A DNA stretch of 64,000 nucleotides from Holdemania massiliensis AP2 (GCF_000327285.1 NZ_HE998567.1:1572856-1636855); one strand, 5' to 3'. Counted from the stretch's first letter, positions 36,421 through 45,696 are shown. The notes: a model not told the origin generated them from the letters alone. Numbers and translations: made by a program.

Positions 36421-36474
36421 CCTTGATTTATCTTTTCTAATGATAGGCTTCACTGATAAACTCTGCAGGCAAGC

Positions 36475-37872
36475 TCATTCGACGACTTTGCCCGGATTGA
36501 GAATGCCGTTGGGATCAAAGGCAGCTTTGATCCGCCGCATCAGCTCGATCTGAGCCGGCTGCAGCGATTGTCTGAGATATTCCCGTTTGGCATGGCCGAT
36601 TCCATGTTCGCCGGACACTTGGCCCTTCATCGCTGCGGCTTTTTCATATAACGCATCCATGCATCGCGTGACCTTTTCCTGCCATACCGCTTCTTCGAGT
36701 GCATCCTTCAGCACGTAGATATGCAGATTGCCGTCCCCCGCATGGCCAAAGCTGCGGATCCGTATATCCTCCTGCAGCGACAGATCACGGGCGAACTGAC
36801 AGAACTCAGCCACCTTGTCGATGTCCACAACAACATCACATTCATCCATCTGCGTCGTTGAGTTTTTAATCGCCTCCAAAAAAGCTCCGCGGGCATCCCA
36901 GATGCTGCTCTGGCGCTCCTCCGTATCGGAGATAAAGACATCTTCCGCGCCCTCTTGCAAAGCCAGCTCAGCGCAGTCGTGGATCATCGCCTGCATTTCT
37001 TCCGGGGTATTGGCACTGTATGAAACGATCAGATAGGCATTGAACTCCTTATTGGGGAAATCCTTACCGAGATAATCCTGAGCATCCTGGATGACTTCTT
37101 TTTCCATGAATTCAATCGTCGTCGCCACTGCCGGCAGCCGCATGATCTTCGGTACCAAGGTCAATGCCTGGCCTAGCGTATTAAACGGAATTAACAGCGA
37201 CGTCATCGCACGCGGTTTCGGAAGCAGCTTCATGATAATTTTGGTGACTACGGCCAGCGTTCCTTCTGAACCGACGATCAGATCCTTTAACGAATAGCCG
37301 GAGCTGTTCTTCGAGGTCTTGCCGCCCAGCATCAAGACGCTGCCATCCGCCAGCACGACTTCCAAACCGCGGACATAATCCCGGGTGACGCCGTATTTCA
37401 CAGCCCGCATTCCGCCGGCATTGGTCATCACATTCCCGCCGACCGAAGCACTTTTTTCTCCCGGATCGGGGGCATACAGCAGATTGTGATCGGCCGCTTC
37501 CTCTATGATTTCCATCAACAGCACCCCCGGCTGGATGACGGCGTTCATCGTTTCTTCATCGATTTCCAGAATCTGATTCATCCGCATCATCGACATCACA
37601 ATCCCGCCTTGCGTCGCCACGCAGCCGCCGCATAAGCCCGTTCCGGCTCCGCGGGTTGTGACCGGCAGGTTTTCCTGATTGGCATAAGCCAGAATCTGGG
37701 ATACTTCCTCAGTACAACCCGGCTGAATGACCAGTTCCGGGTCAAAACAGCCGTAGTGGGTCATTTCATCGTGCGTATAATCAGGGTGAATTTCATCGCT
37801 GACGCTGACATATTGCCGTCCGACAATCGCGCTCAGCGCCTCGATATCTTTCGTTTCTAGTTTGCGGAACAT
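36475..37872 (-). CDS. lctD: FAD-linked lactate dehydrogenase (GlcD/LctD-like)
   Basis: The 465-aa protein belongs to the GlcD/D-lactate dehydrogenase family: FAD-binding domain with TTRGAGTGLCGGCVATQGG (~residue 75), and a C-terminal substrate domain ending in SGEHGIGHAKREYL and FDPNGILNPGK. It overlaps the EtfA gene upstream. The order regulator-EtfB-EtfA-LDH matches lctABCD of Acetobacterium woodii, where the complex couples lactate oxidation by NAD+ to oxidation of reduced ferredoxin. No lactate permease or racemase is in the window. Confidence 0.88.
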   Translation of the reverse strand: MFRKLETKDIEALSAIVGRQYVSVSDEIHPDYTHDEMTHYGCFDPELVIQPGCTEEVSQILAYANQENLPVTTRGAGTGLCGGCVATQGGIVMSMMRMNQILEIDEETMNAVIQPGVLLMEIIEEAADHNLLYAPDPGEKSASVGGNVMTNAGGMRAVKYGVTRDYVRGLEVVLADGSVLMLGGKTSKNSSGYSLKDLIVGSEGTLAVVTKIIMKLLPKPRAMTSLLIPFNTLGQALTLVPKIMRLPAVATTIEFMEKEVIQDAQDYLGKDFPNKEFNAYLIVSYSANTPEEMQAMIHDCAELALQEGAEDVFISDTEERQSSIWDARGAFLEAIKNSTTQMDECDVVVDIDKVAEFCQFARDLSLQEDIRIRSFGHAGDGNLHIYVLKDALEEAVWQEKVTRCMDALYEKAAAMKGQVSGEHGIGHAKREYLRQSLQPAQIELMRRIKAAFDPNGILNPGKVVE

Positions 37873-39056
37873 ACGGCTTCGCCCTCCATTTCTTTCAGCA
37901 TATTTTCGGCAATGAGTCCGGCATCACCAACGACGGCCACATGCGCCAGATCAAAGATCGGAGCCTGCGGATCGGTGTTGACCGCAATGATCTTCTCTGC
38001 GCCCTTCATGCCGGCGGCAAACTGAATCGCCCCGCTGATGCCGAAGGTCAGAATCAGTTTCGGTTTGACTGTCCGGCCCGACAAGCCGATCTGCTTTTTG
38101 ACGTCATACCGGCCGCTTTCCACAAAAGGCCGGCTGCAGGCCATCTGGGCATGCAGACGCTGCGCCAGGGTTTCGATCAATGCCAAGGTTTTTTCATCCT
38201 TCACACCGCGTCCCACGGCGACGAGAATTTCGGCGTCAGAAATGCTGACCTCCTGCTCCTTCTTTTCAATTTTCAGCCATTCGATTTTGGAATCCAGCTT
38301 GGCCGAATCAATGGAACAGGATACAACCTGGCCAATTCGGGCTTGCTTCTGAGCGGCGTCCATCACCTTGTACCGCACCGTCGCAAACTGCGGCCGATGA
38401 TTGGTATTCAGGATCTGAGCCATAATGTTGCCGCCAAAGGCCGGACGAATCTGCACCAGATCCGTATTTTCACGCATCTCTAAAACCGTACAGTCTGCCG
38501 TTAAGCCGGTTCTGAAACGGGCGGCTGTGCGCGGCGCCAGCGAACGGCCGCTGACCGTAGCCCCGACCAGCACGACTGTCGGATGGCTGCGCTGGATACA
38601 GTCTTCAAACACTTCGGTATAATTATCCGCACGGAAATATTTTAAGCGTGGATCCTCATAGAGGTACACGTTAGCTACCCCATAATCCAACAGCGCATCC
38701 GCCGCCGCTTCAATCTGATCGCCGATCATCAGGCAGTTGACCTGTTGACCGATGACCTGTGCCAACGCCTGCGCCTTACCGATCAGCTCCAGCGTCACCG
38801 GATGAATCCGGCCGTCACTGTGTTCAACGTAGACGAGGATATCATGCCACTGGGACTTATCAATCTGAGGCTGAGGGGCATCAGTCTGTTCGCTGATCGC
38901 CTGACTTGGACAATTACGCAGACACATCCGGCACATTTTACAGGCGGCATTGATCTGCACCTGGCCTTCAACCATCGCCATCGCGTTAAACGGACATTGC
39001 TGAATGCATAAACCGCAGCGCGTACATTTTTTCGGATCAATCACTAAGCCGCTCAT
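37857..39056 (-). CDS. lctC: Electron-transfer flavoprotein alpha subunit with N-terminal ferredoxin domain
   Basis: The 399-aa subunit begins with a two-cluster ferredoxin domain (CTRCGLCIQQCP and CKMCRMCLRNCP, residues ~11-55), followed by the EtfA fold and the C-terminal FAD-binding segment (ILTFGISGAIQFAAGM; VNTDPQAPIFDLAHVAVVGD). EtfA with fused [4Fe-4S] clusters is the hallmark of the electron-confurcating lactate dehydrogenase complex. The start at 39056 overlaps the EtfB stop by 4 nt. Confidence 0.9.
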   Translation of the reverse strand: MSGLVIDPKKCTRCGLCIQQCPFNAMAMVEGQVQINAACKMCRMCLRNCPSQAISEQTDAPQPQIDKSQWHDILVYVEHSDGRIHPVTLELIGKAQALAQVIGQQVNCLMIGDQIEAAADALLDYGVANVYLYEDPRLKYFRADNYTEVFEDCIQRSHPTVVLVGATVSGRSLAPRTAARFRTGLTADCTVLEMRENTDLVQIRPAFGGNIMAQILNTNHRPQFATVRYKVMDAAQKQARIGQVVSCSIDSAKLDSKIEWLKIEKKEQEVSISDAEILVAVGRGVKDEKTLALIETLAQRLHAQMACSRPFVESGRYDVKKQIGLSGRTVKPKLILTFGISGAIQFAAGMKGAEKIIAVNTDPQAPIFDLAHVAVVGDAGLIAENMLKEMEGEAVCSAN

Positions 39057-39856
39057 GCGTTCTCCTCCTCCCACATTTTATCTTCTTTCAAAATTTCTAC
39101 CAACCGTGCGGCACTTTCTGCTTCCGCCCCTTCCAATCGCAGGGTTTTCACATCGTGGGTCGGCGTAAAAATTCGCTCGACCTGCGTCGGTGAACCGGAC
39201 AGACCGATCCGGGCAGGATCCAGAGTCCTGCATTGAGCTGCGCTCAAGGTGTGAATCGGATTCTTCTCCGCTGCTTTGGCTCGCTTATACGACGGCAGAT
39301 TGGGCTGGAAAATACCTTTTTCCACTGTGATCAGACACGGGTAAGGAATCCGTGCAACCGCCTCAACTTCCGTTAAATCCTGTTTGACGACTAAGGCTTT
39401 CTCATCCACGTCAATCAGTTCCGTAACCCAGCTGATATGCGGTATCCCCAAGACCTCCGCCATTTCCGGGCCAACCTGAGCGGTATCGCCGTCGGTAGTC
39501 TGCTTGCCGCACAGAATCAAATCGACATGCTCGATCTGACGAATTCCGGAAGCAATCGCATAGGAAGTCGCCAGTACGTCGGCTCCAGCAAACTTGCGGT
39601 CCGTCAATAGCCAGCCTTCATCCGCACCTAAAGCAAACGCCTCCTGAAGCACCGCCTTCGCAGCCGGCGGTCCCATCGTGATCACATGGATTTTCGCTCC
39701 CGTTTTCTTCTGAATCTGCAGCGCGGTTTCCATCGCATAAAGATCATACGGGTTCATTTTGGTTTCGATGCCATCCCGTTTCAGCACGCCGGTTACCGGA
39801 TCAACTTCGACCTTCTGCGTAGCCGGAACTTGTTTTACACACACAACAATGTTCAC
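39053..39856 (-). CDS. lctB: Electron-transfer flavoprotein beta subunit
   Basis: The 267-aa EtfB shows the family motifs CVKQVPATQKVEVD at the N-terminus, MNPYDLYAMETALQI, and CGKQTTDGDTAQVGPEMAE with the nucleotide-binding loop. In confurcating complexes this subunit binds NAD and the bifurcating FAD. It overlaps both neighbours by 4 nt. Confidence 0.92.
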   Translation of the reverse strand: MNIVVCVKQVPATQKVEVDPVTGVLKRDGIETKMNPYDLYAMETALQIQKKTGAKIHVITMGPPAAKAVLQEAFALGADEGWLLTDRKFAGADVLATSYAIASGIRQIEHVDLILCGKQTTDGDTAQVGPEMAEVLGIPHISWVTELIDVDEKALVVKQDLTEVEAVARIPYPCLITVEKGIFQPNLPSYKRAKAAEKNPIHTLSAAQCRTLDPARIGLSGSPTQVERIFTPTHDVKTLRLEGAEAESAARLVEILKEDKMWEEENA

Positions 39857-40530
39857 TTTTCTGTTTCCTCCCTATTTTCTTCCAGCTGCAGATGCCGCTT
39901 CATCAGCTCCGCCGCCGTTTCCGTTTGTCTGGCCGCAATCGCCCGGGTCAGCTGTTCGTGCTGGTCGATCAAAATCGCCAGTGAGCTATGAGTTGAAATC
40001 TGCCGGCGGTTGTGCGCGACGGAATATTCCATCAGACTGCCGACACTGTCCAGCGCGATTTTTAACAGCGCGTTGTGGCTGTTGTGCACCAGCGCCTTGT
40101 GAAACTGCAGATCCAGTTTGGCAGCCTGCGCTTCATCCTCGCATTGACGCATCGCACTCACCAATTCCATCAAGCCCGCATCCTCACCCTTTTCCGCAGC
40201 CAGCTCCGCCGCTTTGATTTCCACAGCCAGACGGAACTGCGCGATGTCCTGTTCACAGCCCTGCTGGGCAAACAGCAGCGGCGAAATCCGCTGAATAAAC
40301 GGTTCGATCTGAAAGGCTGTGACGCGGGTCTTTTCTTTGGGCCGAATCCGCACAATGCCTAACAACGCCAGCACCTGCATGGCTTCCCGCACACAGCTGC
40401 GACTGACGTGATAGAGCTGCGCCATCTCCCGCTCAGACGGCAGCGCTTCTGAAATTTTCAGCCGGCCGCTGCCGATCTGGCTGATCACATCATCGACAAT
40501 CATCTGCGAGTTCTTTTCCTGATTTTCCAT
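39853..40530 (-). CDS. lctA: FadR-type GntR regulator of the lactate operon
   Basis: The 225-aa regulator has an N-terminal winged helix (ISEALPSEREMAQLYHVSRSCVREAMQVLALLGIVRI) and an all-helical FCD ligand domain, like LldR. It is the first gene of the operon, with GGGGGTG upstream. The palindrome TGGTCAGACCA in its own promoter matches the FadR/LldR operator style. Lactate as the inducer is inferred from the downstream genes. Confidence 0.9.
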   Translation of the reverse strand: MENQEKNSQMIVDDVISQIGSGRLKISEALPSEREMAQLYHVSRSCVREAMQVLALLGIVRIRPKEKTRVTAFQIEPFIQRISPLLFAQQGCEQDIAQFRLAVEIKAAELAAEKGEDAGLMELVSAMRQCEDEAQAAKLDLQFHKALVHNSHNALLKIALDSVGSLMEYSVAHNRRQISTHSSLAILIDQHEQLTRAIAARQTETAAELMKRHLQLEENREETEK

Positions 40531-40544
40531 AGTTCACCCCCAAC

Positions 40545-40571
40545 TGGTCAGACCAAGTTAATTCCATTATA
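40545..40571 (-). promoter_or_regulatory. lct promoter and GntR operator
   Basis: TATAAT on the minus strand (40571-40566) and the palindrome TGGTCAGACCA at 40545-40555, near the transcription start. The -35 is weak. Confidence 0.7.
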
Positions 40572-40845
40572 GAAGAACTGCTCGGAAAATGAAAGCCCTT
40601 ACAGTTAATTAATTCTTTCACGAATCATTTTTATTGAATTCAGCCCGATGTTCTGTCCCGCGCTTTTCAGTCCCCAGCTTAATCGTTTATTTTCGCTCGC
40701 CAAAGACCAGAAATATGAATCAATAAATTCCAAAGATCCGGCGGTTTACGCCAACAGAAGCATTCTATGAAACAATATTTCAGTGAAACGTTATATTTCG
40801 CGAATAAAATCTTCAAAAGCTCTTTTCACCGGATCGAAATCACGG

Positions 40846-40851
40846 TATGAT
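40846..40851 (+). promoter_or_regulatory. -10 box of the second HAD gene
   Basis: TATGAT at 40846-40851 with a weak -35 (TTTTCA, 17-nt spacer). A start near 40858 supports translation from 40882 rather than the upstream in-frame ATG at 40783. Confidence 0.45.
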
Positions 40852-40881
40852 AATTCACAGAGGAGAGTTCAGAAAACAAAT

Positions 40882-41688
40882 ATGGAAAATGTTAAAATGT
40901 TGATTTTGGATATCGACGGCACCTTGATCGCCCGCGGCACGGAAACCATCCGTCCGGCAGTGGTCGAGGCGCTGCATCAGGCGCAGGCGCAGGGAATCAA
41001 ACTGCTGATCGCCACCGGCCGGGCTTACTACTTCATCCAGCAGGATGTTCACGACACGCTCAAGCCGGATTATTATGTAACCATCAACGGTCAATGCCTG
41101 ATTGAAACCGGCAAAGGCATCATCGAAAAGCATGAGATCCAGGAGTCCACCATGCTGAAACTGAACAAGCTGTGCGATGAGCTGGAACTGGGCGTCGGCT
41201 ATAAGTTCGATGAATCCGTCGTCTGTCAATCGCACTTTCACAAGTTTCACTGGGGGTATCTGAAAGGCAAGGACGTCGGCAGTCTTTTAATCGACGACAC
41301 GGCCGAACAAGATTATCAGAAGACGCATGGTTTGCCAATGGGATTGTTTATCATCGGGGATGAGGAAAAAGTTGAATCGATCGCCGATCAGTTCCCGGAG
41401 CTGACCTTTACCTGGAGCTATCCGCAGGGCTATGACATTTACAGCACCGGCAACGATAAGACAACAACAATTGAATCAGTATTAAAACGCCTGGGTATTT
41501 CCTGGGCGGAAACAATGGCTTTCGGCGATGGTGAGAATGACATTCCAATGCTGCAGAAAGCCGGCGTCGGTGTCGCTGTGGCTAATGCCAAAGAGAATGT
41601 CAAGGCGGCAGCGGATTATATTGCGCCATCCGTGGATGAAGACGGTGTAGCGGAAGCCTTAAAGCATTTCGGTATCCTTAAAGCATGA
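40882..41688 (+). CDS. HAD-superfamily Cof-type phosphatase, second copy
   Basis: The 268-aa protein has the nucleophile motif LDIDGTLIARG, a C2-type cap, and GDGENDIPMLQKAGVGVAVANAKENVK at the end, marking the HAD-IIB/Cof group. The ribosome site is poor (GGAG 16 nt upstream), so the start is less certain than for its neighbours. Monocistronic; substrate unknown. Confidence 0.85.
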   Translation: MENVKMLILDIDGTLIARGTETIRPAVVEALHQAQAQGIKLLIATGRAYYFIQQDVHDTLKPDYYVTINGQCLIETGKGIIEKHEIQESTMLKLNKLCDELELGVGYKFDESVVCQSHFHKFHWGYLKGKDVGSLLIDDTAEQDYQKTHGLPMGLFIIGDEEKVESIADQFPELTFTWSYPQGYDIYSTGNDKTTTIESVLKRLGISWAETMAFGDGENDIPMLQKAGVGVAVANAKENVKAAADYIAPSVDEDGVAEALKHFGILKA

Positions 41689-41697
41689 TCAAACAAT

Positions 41698-41752
41698 AAA
41701 AAGAAGGCCGGCAAATAAAGCAGAATGCTGCGATTGTTTTGTCGGTCTTTTT
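41698..41752 (+). terminator. Terminator after the HAD gene
   Basis: An imperfect hairpin (AAGAAGGCCGGCAAA against TTTTGTCGGTCTT) with an inner loop and T-run, 10 nt after the stop. Confidence 0.55.
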
Positions 41753-42049
41753 CATTTCGTTTAGTCCTTCCGCTAATAAGAGAAAGGATTATTAATATTA
41801 TCCTGCCTTTTTCTAAATCGAAAGAGTGAAAATTGCTCGATGGCCAAGAATATCTTTGCACACCAAGCCAAGTTTCCATGTTAGTTAGAAGATATAACAG
41901 GAATCATATTGCTCCTATTTCTGATTTAGAAGGGAACTAGTACCCCTTTCTTTTTTGCCTTGGCAATTTTAAAGAAAACTTCTACTTCCTTCTCGCCTTA
42001 AAAGAAAAATGTTTGTAGATAAAAGCCATAGTAACTCTCCTTTCTCTGC
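41753..42049. other. Stretch without a supported gene
   Basis: This lies between the HAD gene and the capsid remnant. A weak hairpin around ACTAGT (41928-41946) is followed by a T-rich stretch. I see no convincing open reading frame. Confidence 0.4.
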
Positions 42050-42817
42050 TTATGCTTTGTTGCAGGTTAAGACCGCAATGCACTTGCTCTGCAGCACTTT
42101 CGCACCATAAGTATGCAGACCCTTAACGGCATCCGAAAAGCGCTTTTCTGGGCGGTAGGCTTCCGTGTTCAGGATCTGTGCCGCATAAGAGTCGGCTTCT
42201 GTAGTACCCGCAATAACCTTGTACTTCGCTCCTTCAGTGTTCGGAACGTTATTCGATACATAAACCGTGAATCCAGCAGACTTACCAACCTCGCCACCTT
42301 CCAGGATCGCCTGATTATAATCCGTGCCATTGCCGACAAAGCGGTCATCCTTCAGCAGCAGACCATGGTAAAAGGCTGGAATAACAACCCAGCGTCCCAT
42401 CTTGACAACGTTGGCTTCCGTCAGCTTTGTGTTCAGATCGACCAGGTAATCGTAGGCATCAGCCTTGGTTGGAACGATTGGCACATCGTTGGTTCCGATC
42501 GCGTTATCGGCATGCACATTGATTGCCAGCAAGTTTGCCGCAAAGGCGTCAACAACATCGTTCATCGAAAATACTTCGCCTGGTCAATCTTCAACTCCGG
42601 CTGTTCGCCGGTGATGTCTTCCGGTGCATCGATATCCGTGCCCTTGGTGTAGTCTTTAATCGACACATTACCAACCTGGTTAATCTTGACTGTATCACCA
42701 AAGTTTTTGATTTCACTTCGTAATCCCGGTTGAGCAGATTTAAATAAACATGGCTTTTGTCCAAGTGGTTCAGCAAACGGGCACTCAAAATGGTAGGGAT
42801 AAAATTCTAAATAGACA
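42050..42817 (-). pseudogene. Phage major capsid protein, broken
   Basis: The sequence matches a P22-like coat protein of Firmicute phages but is broken three ways. From ATG 42817 (AGGAGG upstream) it reads MSI then TAG, where NFIPTILSARLLNHLDKSHVYLNLLNRDYE continues in the same frame. A 1-nt loss after RDYE shifts the frame into EIKNFGDTVKINQVGNVSIKDY through ELKIDQAKYF. A deletion of roughly 25-30 codons then joins KYF to NDVVDAFAAN in another frame, which runs to AVLTCNKA. It is dead. It marks the left side of a decayed prophage head region. Confidence 0.8.
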
Positions 42818-42841
42818 TAATTGTTCACTCCTCCTATTTTT

Positions 42842-42916
42842 TCATGGACGCAACAACGGCGTCCCCCCATCTGCAAACAGCTGAATGTTGAGTGGTAGTC
42901 GTTTCAATAAATTCAT
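42842..42916 (-). pseudogene. Phage scaffold protein stub
   Basis: Starting at ATG 42916 (GGAAGGA upstream), 24 codons read MNLLKRLPLNIQLFADGGTP and then stop. The opening PLNIQLFADGG is typical of phage scaffolding proteins encoded just before the coat gene. The rest of the gene is deleted up to the capsid ribosome site. Confidence 0.55.
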
Positions 42917-43038
42917 GGTTTATCGTCCTTCCCGGCCCGCCGAGTCTGTGCCAAGGCAGTCCTATTTATTGCATTACCCCGCCCAGTTCATGCCCGAGCA
43001 GTGTGTAGCCATAATAAAAAAACCACTAAGGTGCTTAA

Positions 43039-43278
43039 TTAGTTATCATATCTTCTTATCAGGTCTTTTATATTTATGCGCTTCGCTTCTTCCTTCGTAA
43101 GAAAAACCGGAGGTATATCAGGATTGTAGTTATCGCTTTTTTTATAAACATCTAAGCAGTAGGCCTTAATGTCTTCATTTCTTTGATCATCCTCATCTGT
43201 CAACAAAACATATACGGGTCTTCGCGTGGGAATTTCAGCAACCAATCCAAGATAAGGTGGATTTAGATCATATCTCAT
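43039..43278 (-). CDS. Small hypothetical protein in the phage remnant, 79 aa
   Basis: I do not recognise this gene. The 79-aa product opens MRYDLNPPYLGLVAEIPTR, is soluble, and is rich in Asp, Tyr and Lys. A GAAGGAGGGC ribosome site precedes it. It is the second small gene after the toxin-like metallopeptidase and before the scaffold stub, in the position where immunity or moron genes sit in phage head operons. A role as immunity protein is only positional inference. Confidence 0.5.
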   Translation of the reverse strand: MRYDLNPPYLGLVAEIPTRRPVYVLLTDEDDQRNEDIKAYCLDVYKKSDNYNPDIPPVFLTKEEAKRINIKDLIRRYDN

Positions 43279-43341
43279 TGCGTATTGCCCTCCTTCGCCG
43301 TAGATCGAGCGACTATGCTGGCAACCTCTCTCGCCTCAGCG

Positions 43342-43551
43342 TTATGTGTCTAACAAATACTCCTCGCCTAAAATATCCCAAATGGGGATTTTATACTTAA
43401 TCGCAACCTCAATCAGCTCAACATACAGGTCATAATCTAAAAAATTGGGATCGAACTGGAAATTACCATCCGGTAAAAAGCCGAAGAGTTCAAAATGCTT
43501 ATCCGATATTTTATCAAGATATTTTGTCCTTTTTCCGTTCCATTCACCCAT
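43342..43551 (-). CDS. Small protein coupled to the metallopeptidase, candidate immunity protein
   Basis: The 69-aa acidic product (FGFLPDGNFQFDPNFLDYDLYVELIEVAIKYKIP) has no family I can name. Its ATG overlaps the TAA of the HExxH gene (TAATG), so translation is coupled, the usual arrangement of toxin and immunity genes. Small acidic proteins directly downstream of a MuF-type C-terminal toxin are typically its immunity partner. This is inference from position and composition. Confidence 0.5.
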   Translation of the reverse strand: MGEWNGKRTKYLDKISDKHFELFGFLPDGNFQFDPNFLDYDLYVELIEVAIKYKIPIWDILGEEYLLDT

Positions 43552-44207
43552 TAAGTGTTCAACCCTTTCAGTATTTTATAGGCGTCTTGCGTAAATCTTG
43601 GAAAGATATCATTTAACATGCCAATTACTTCCTGATCATTCATAAATCCTATGCTTCCAAAGTCAGCCCATGCTTCCGAACTTAATCTATTTTTGCTTGA
43701 GTCCCAATATTCTATCGGATAGCCATACCCTAGTTTCACTTTACCTTGTGTTACTCCAGATATTATATCCGAAATGCCACCATACTTCGCTATTATTTTT
43801 CCATTCGCTTCAAACGCATAAGGATGTCTAACAACTAAAAATTCTTTAATACTGATTTTATATTTGCTAGCTTGTAGCTTTAACTCTTTATAATCCTCCA
43901 TTAGTAACGATCTGAAATTAAATGTTTGGGTAACGCCTCTATCATTATCGATTAAATGAAACAATTCATGCGCTAGAGTTGCAGGTTTTACATTATCGCT
44001 TAATTCAATTACATTTAATACGCGGATTCTCCGGCTTCTATTTAATCCTAATCGATAATCAGTCTTTGTACAATACTCTTTAAGGATTTTTCTTACTTCG
44101 GGATTTGCTTTTTTTAATTGTTCTGTGAACGGAATGCGTATTGAATCTGGTAAGCTTTCGTACGGAATAACTTCTTTATTAAAACAAAAAGTCGCTTGAA
44201 AAGTTTG
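43551..44207 (-). pseudogene. HExxH metallopeptidase, toxin-like C-terminal domain of a phage (MuF-type) protein
   Basis: The open frame covers 218 codons from a stop at 44208-44210. It contains NVKPATLAHELFHLIDNDRG, a zinc-metallopeptidase HExxH motif, which a start at the TTG 43964 would cut off. Upstream in the same frame it reads NKEVIPYESLPDSIRIPFTEQL without any ATG, GTG or TTG. A nearby ATG at 44211 (MTNFSSDFLF) is out of frame by one T in a T4 run. It lies before the two small genes, the scaffold stub and the capsid, the place where phage minor-head (MuF) proteins with C-terminal toxins occur. It is probably an orphaned or 5'-truncated toxin domain. Confidence 0.55.
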
Positions 44208-44429
44208 TCATGTCCTCAAGATAAGCAATTATTATGTCGAAAACAACGGCGCGATTTTTCCATTACCGCTTTATAGTGCATTTCTGCTTAGAAATTTATG
44301 CGTATTTTACCCACATCTTACATTTTACGAACTGGTCATTTTGGTGATTCTCAGGATCCGGATGGCTCTCATCAATGTAAGAATTTTACGCGTTGAAGAG
44401 TTATCAATCCTTTATCCTATCGAAAACAC

Positions 44430-44465
44430 TTGACAAGAAATTGAAATGATATCAAAATGATATCA
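44430..44465 (+). promoter_or_regulatory. Promoter and twin operator of the SPFH-RHH operon
   Basis: TTGACA (44430-44435), 17-nt spacer and a weak CAAAAT. Two identical 8-bp palindromes TGATATCA (44447-44454 and 44458-44465) flank the -10 with an 11-bp period, fitting cooperative binding of two dimers on one DNA face. Confidence 0.6.
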
Positions 44466-44485
44466 TCAAGAGGAGGAATACCAAG

Positions 44486-45496
44486 ATGGAAGAAAAAATT
44501 TTAAAAGCAAAGAAAGGTCTGATGCCCCTGATCCTGCTGCTTGCAGCCTATGTGCTGGCGATCGTTGCCTTGATCGGCGGCATTTCAATTGTGGATAACC
44601 ATGCTTTCGGCAATGTTTTGATTGCCATCGGATTAGTGTGGATAATCCTGGGCTGGATTCCATTTATGGGCGTCAAAGTTCTAAAGCCTCAGGAAGCGCT
44701 GGTGCTGACATTGTTTGGCAAATATATCGGCACACTGAAAGAGGAAGGCATTTATTATGTCAATCCGTTTGTATCCGCGGTTAATCCTGCCAGCCGGACA
44801 ACATTACGGCAAAGCGGCGACGTCAATTCCTCAGAACGGGCGATCGTTACTTCCAACGGCGCTCAGAATCAAGTGACGCCGACCAAGAAGATCTCGCTGA
44901 AAGTCATGACGCTGAACAACAACAAGCAGAAGATCAACGACTGCCTGGGCAATCCGATCGAAATCGGCATTGCCGTTATCTGGCGTGTTCATGACACGGC
45001 TAAGGCAGCCTTCGCCGTCGATAACTACAAGGAATTCCTGTCGCTGCAGTGCGACGCGGCGCTGCGGGATATCGTCCGGGTCTATCCGTATGATGTTGCG
45101 CAGAATGTCGATACGACCGGCGATGGCGAACCGGATGAAGGTTCATTGCGCGGTTCCAGTGAAATCGTGGCGGCACGGATTCGCGATGAAATTCAATCCC
45201 GCGTACAGGAAGCCGGACTAGATATTATCGAAGCCCGGATCACCTACCTGGCCTATGCTCCGGAAATTGCCGCCGTTATGCTTCAGCGGCAGCAGGCATC
45301 CGCGATTATTGATGCCCGCAAGATGATCGTCGACGGTGCTGTGGGTATGGTCGAAATGGCACTGAACAAACTGAACGAAGGGGGCATGGTTGAGCTGGAT
45401 GAAGAACGAAAGGCCGCCATGGTATCCAATCTGCTCGTCGTCTTATGCGGAAATAAAGATGCTCAGCCCATTGTGAATTCAGGAAGCTTATATTAG
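44486..45496 (+). CDS. SPFH/prohibitin-domain membrane protein
   Basis: The 336-aa protein has two N-terminal hydrophobic segments (~12-35 and 48-68), an SPFH/band 7 domain (~70-260; [37 protein letters not shown]) and a C-terminal helical region with [22 protein letters not shown]. Such proteins form membrane-associated oligomeric scaffolds. AGGAGG precedes the start. The stop overlaps the start of a ribbon-helix-helix gene (TAGTG), so the two are made together. The pairing suggests an autoregulated membrane-stress unit. Confidence 0.88.
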   Translation: MEEKILKAKKGLMPLILLLAAYVLAIVALIGGISIVDNHAFGNVLIAIGLVWIILGWIPFMGVKVLKPQEALVLTLFGKYIGTLKEEGIYYVNPFVSAVNPASRTTLRQSGDVNSSERAIVTSNGAQNQVTPTKKISLKVMTLNNNKQKINDCLGNPIEIGIAVIWRVHDTAKAAFAVDNYKEFLSLQCDAALRDIVRVYPYDVAQNVDTTGDGEPDEGSLRGSSEIVAARIRDEIQSRVQEAGLDIIEARITYLAYAPEIAAVMLQRQQASAIIDARKMIVDGAVGMVEMALNKLNEGGMVELDEERKAAMVSNLLVVLCGNKDAQPIVNSGSLY

Positions 45497-45696
45497 TGGC
45501 CGATCAGGAAAAGAAACAAGTGCCGCTGCGTATTTCCAGCAAGCTTTACGCTGAGATTGCATCCTGGGCAGAAGATGATTTCCGATCCTTGAACGGACAG
45601 ATTGAATACCTGTTGACCGAATGTGTCAAACAGCGTAAGAAAAACGGCTCCCCCCGGCCGGAAAAATTAGATGAAGGGATTAAACTGGATCTATGA
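45496..45696 (+). CDS. Arc-like ribbon-helix-helix DNA-binding protein
   Basis: The 66-aa protein starts with GTG, overlapping the SPFH stop. VPLRISSKLYAEIASW gives the beta strand and first helix, and SLNGQIEYLLTECVKQR the second helix of an Arc/MetJ fold. RHH dimers bind short palindromes in tandem arrays; the twin TGATATCA boxes at the operon promoter are good candidate sites for autoregulation. The gene ends 25 nt before the left end of the mobile element. Confidence 0.8.
   Translation: MADQEKKQVPLRISSKLYAEIASWAEDDFRSLNGQIEYLLTECVKQRKKNGSPRPEKLDEGIKLDL

Noticed and set aside
44297-44386. 29-codon fragment reading YIDESHPDPENHQNDQF on the minus strand
   Set aside because: It looks like the end of a phage gene but is too short to assign, and a stop precedes it.
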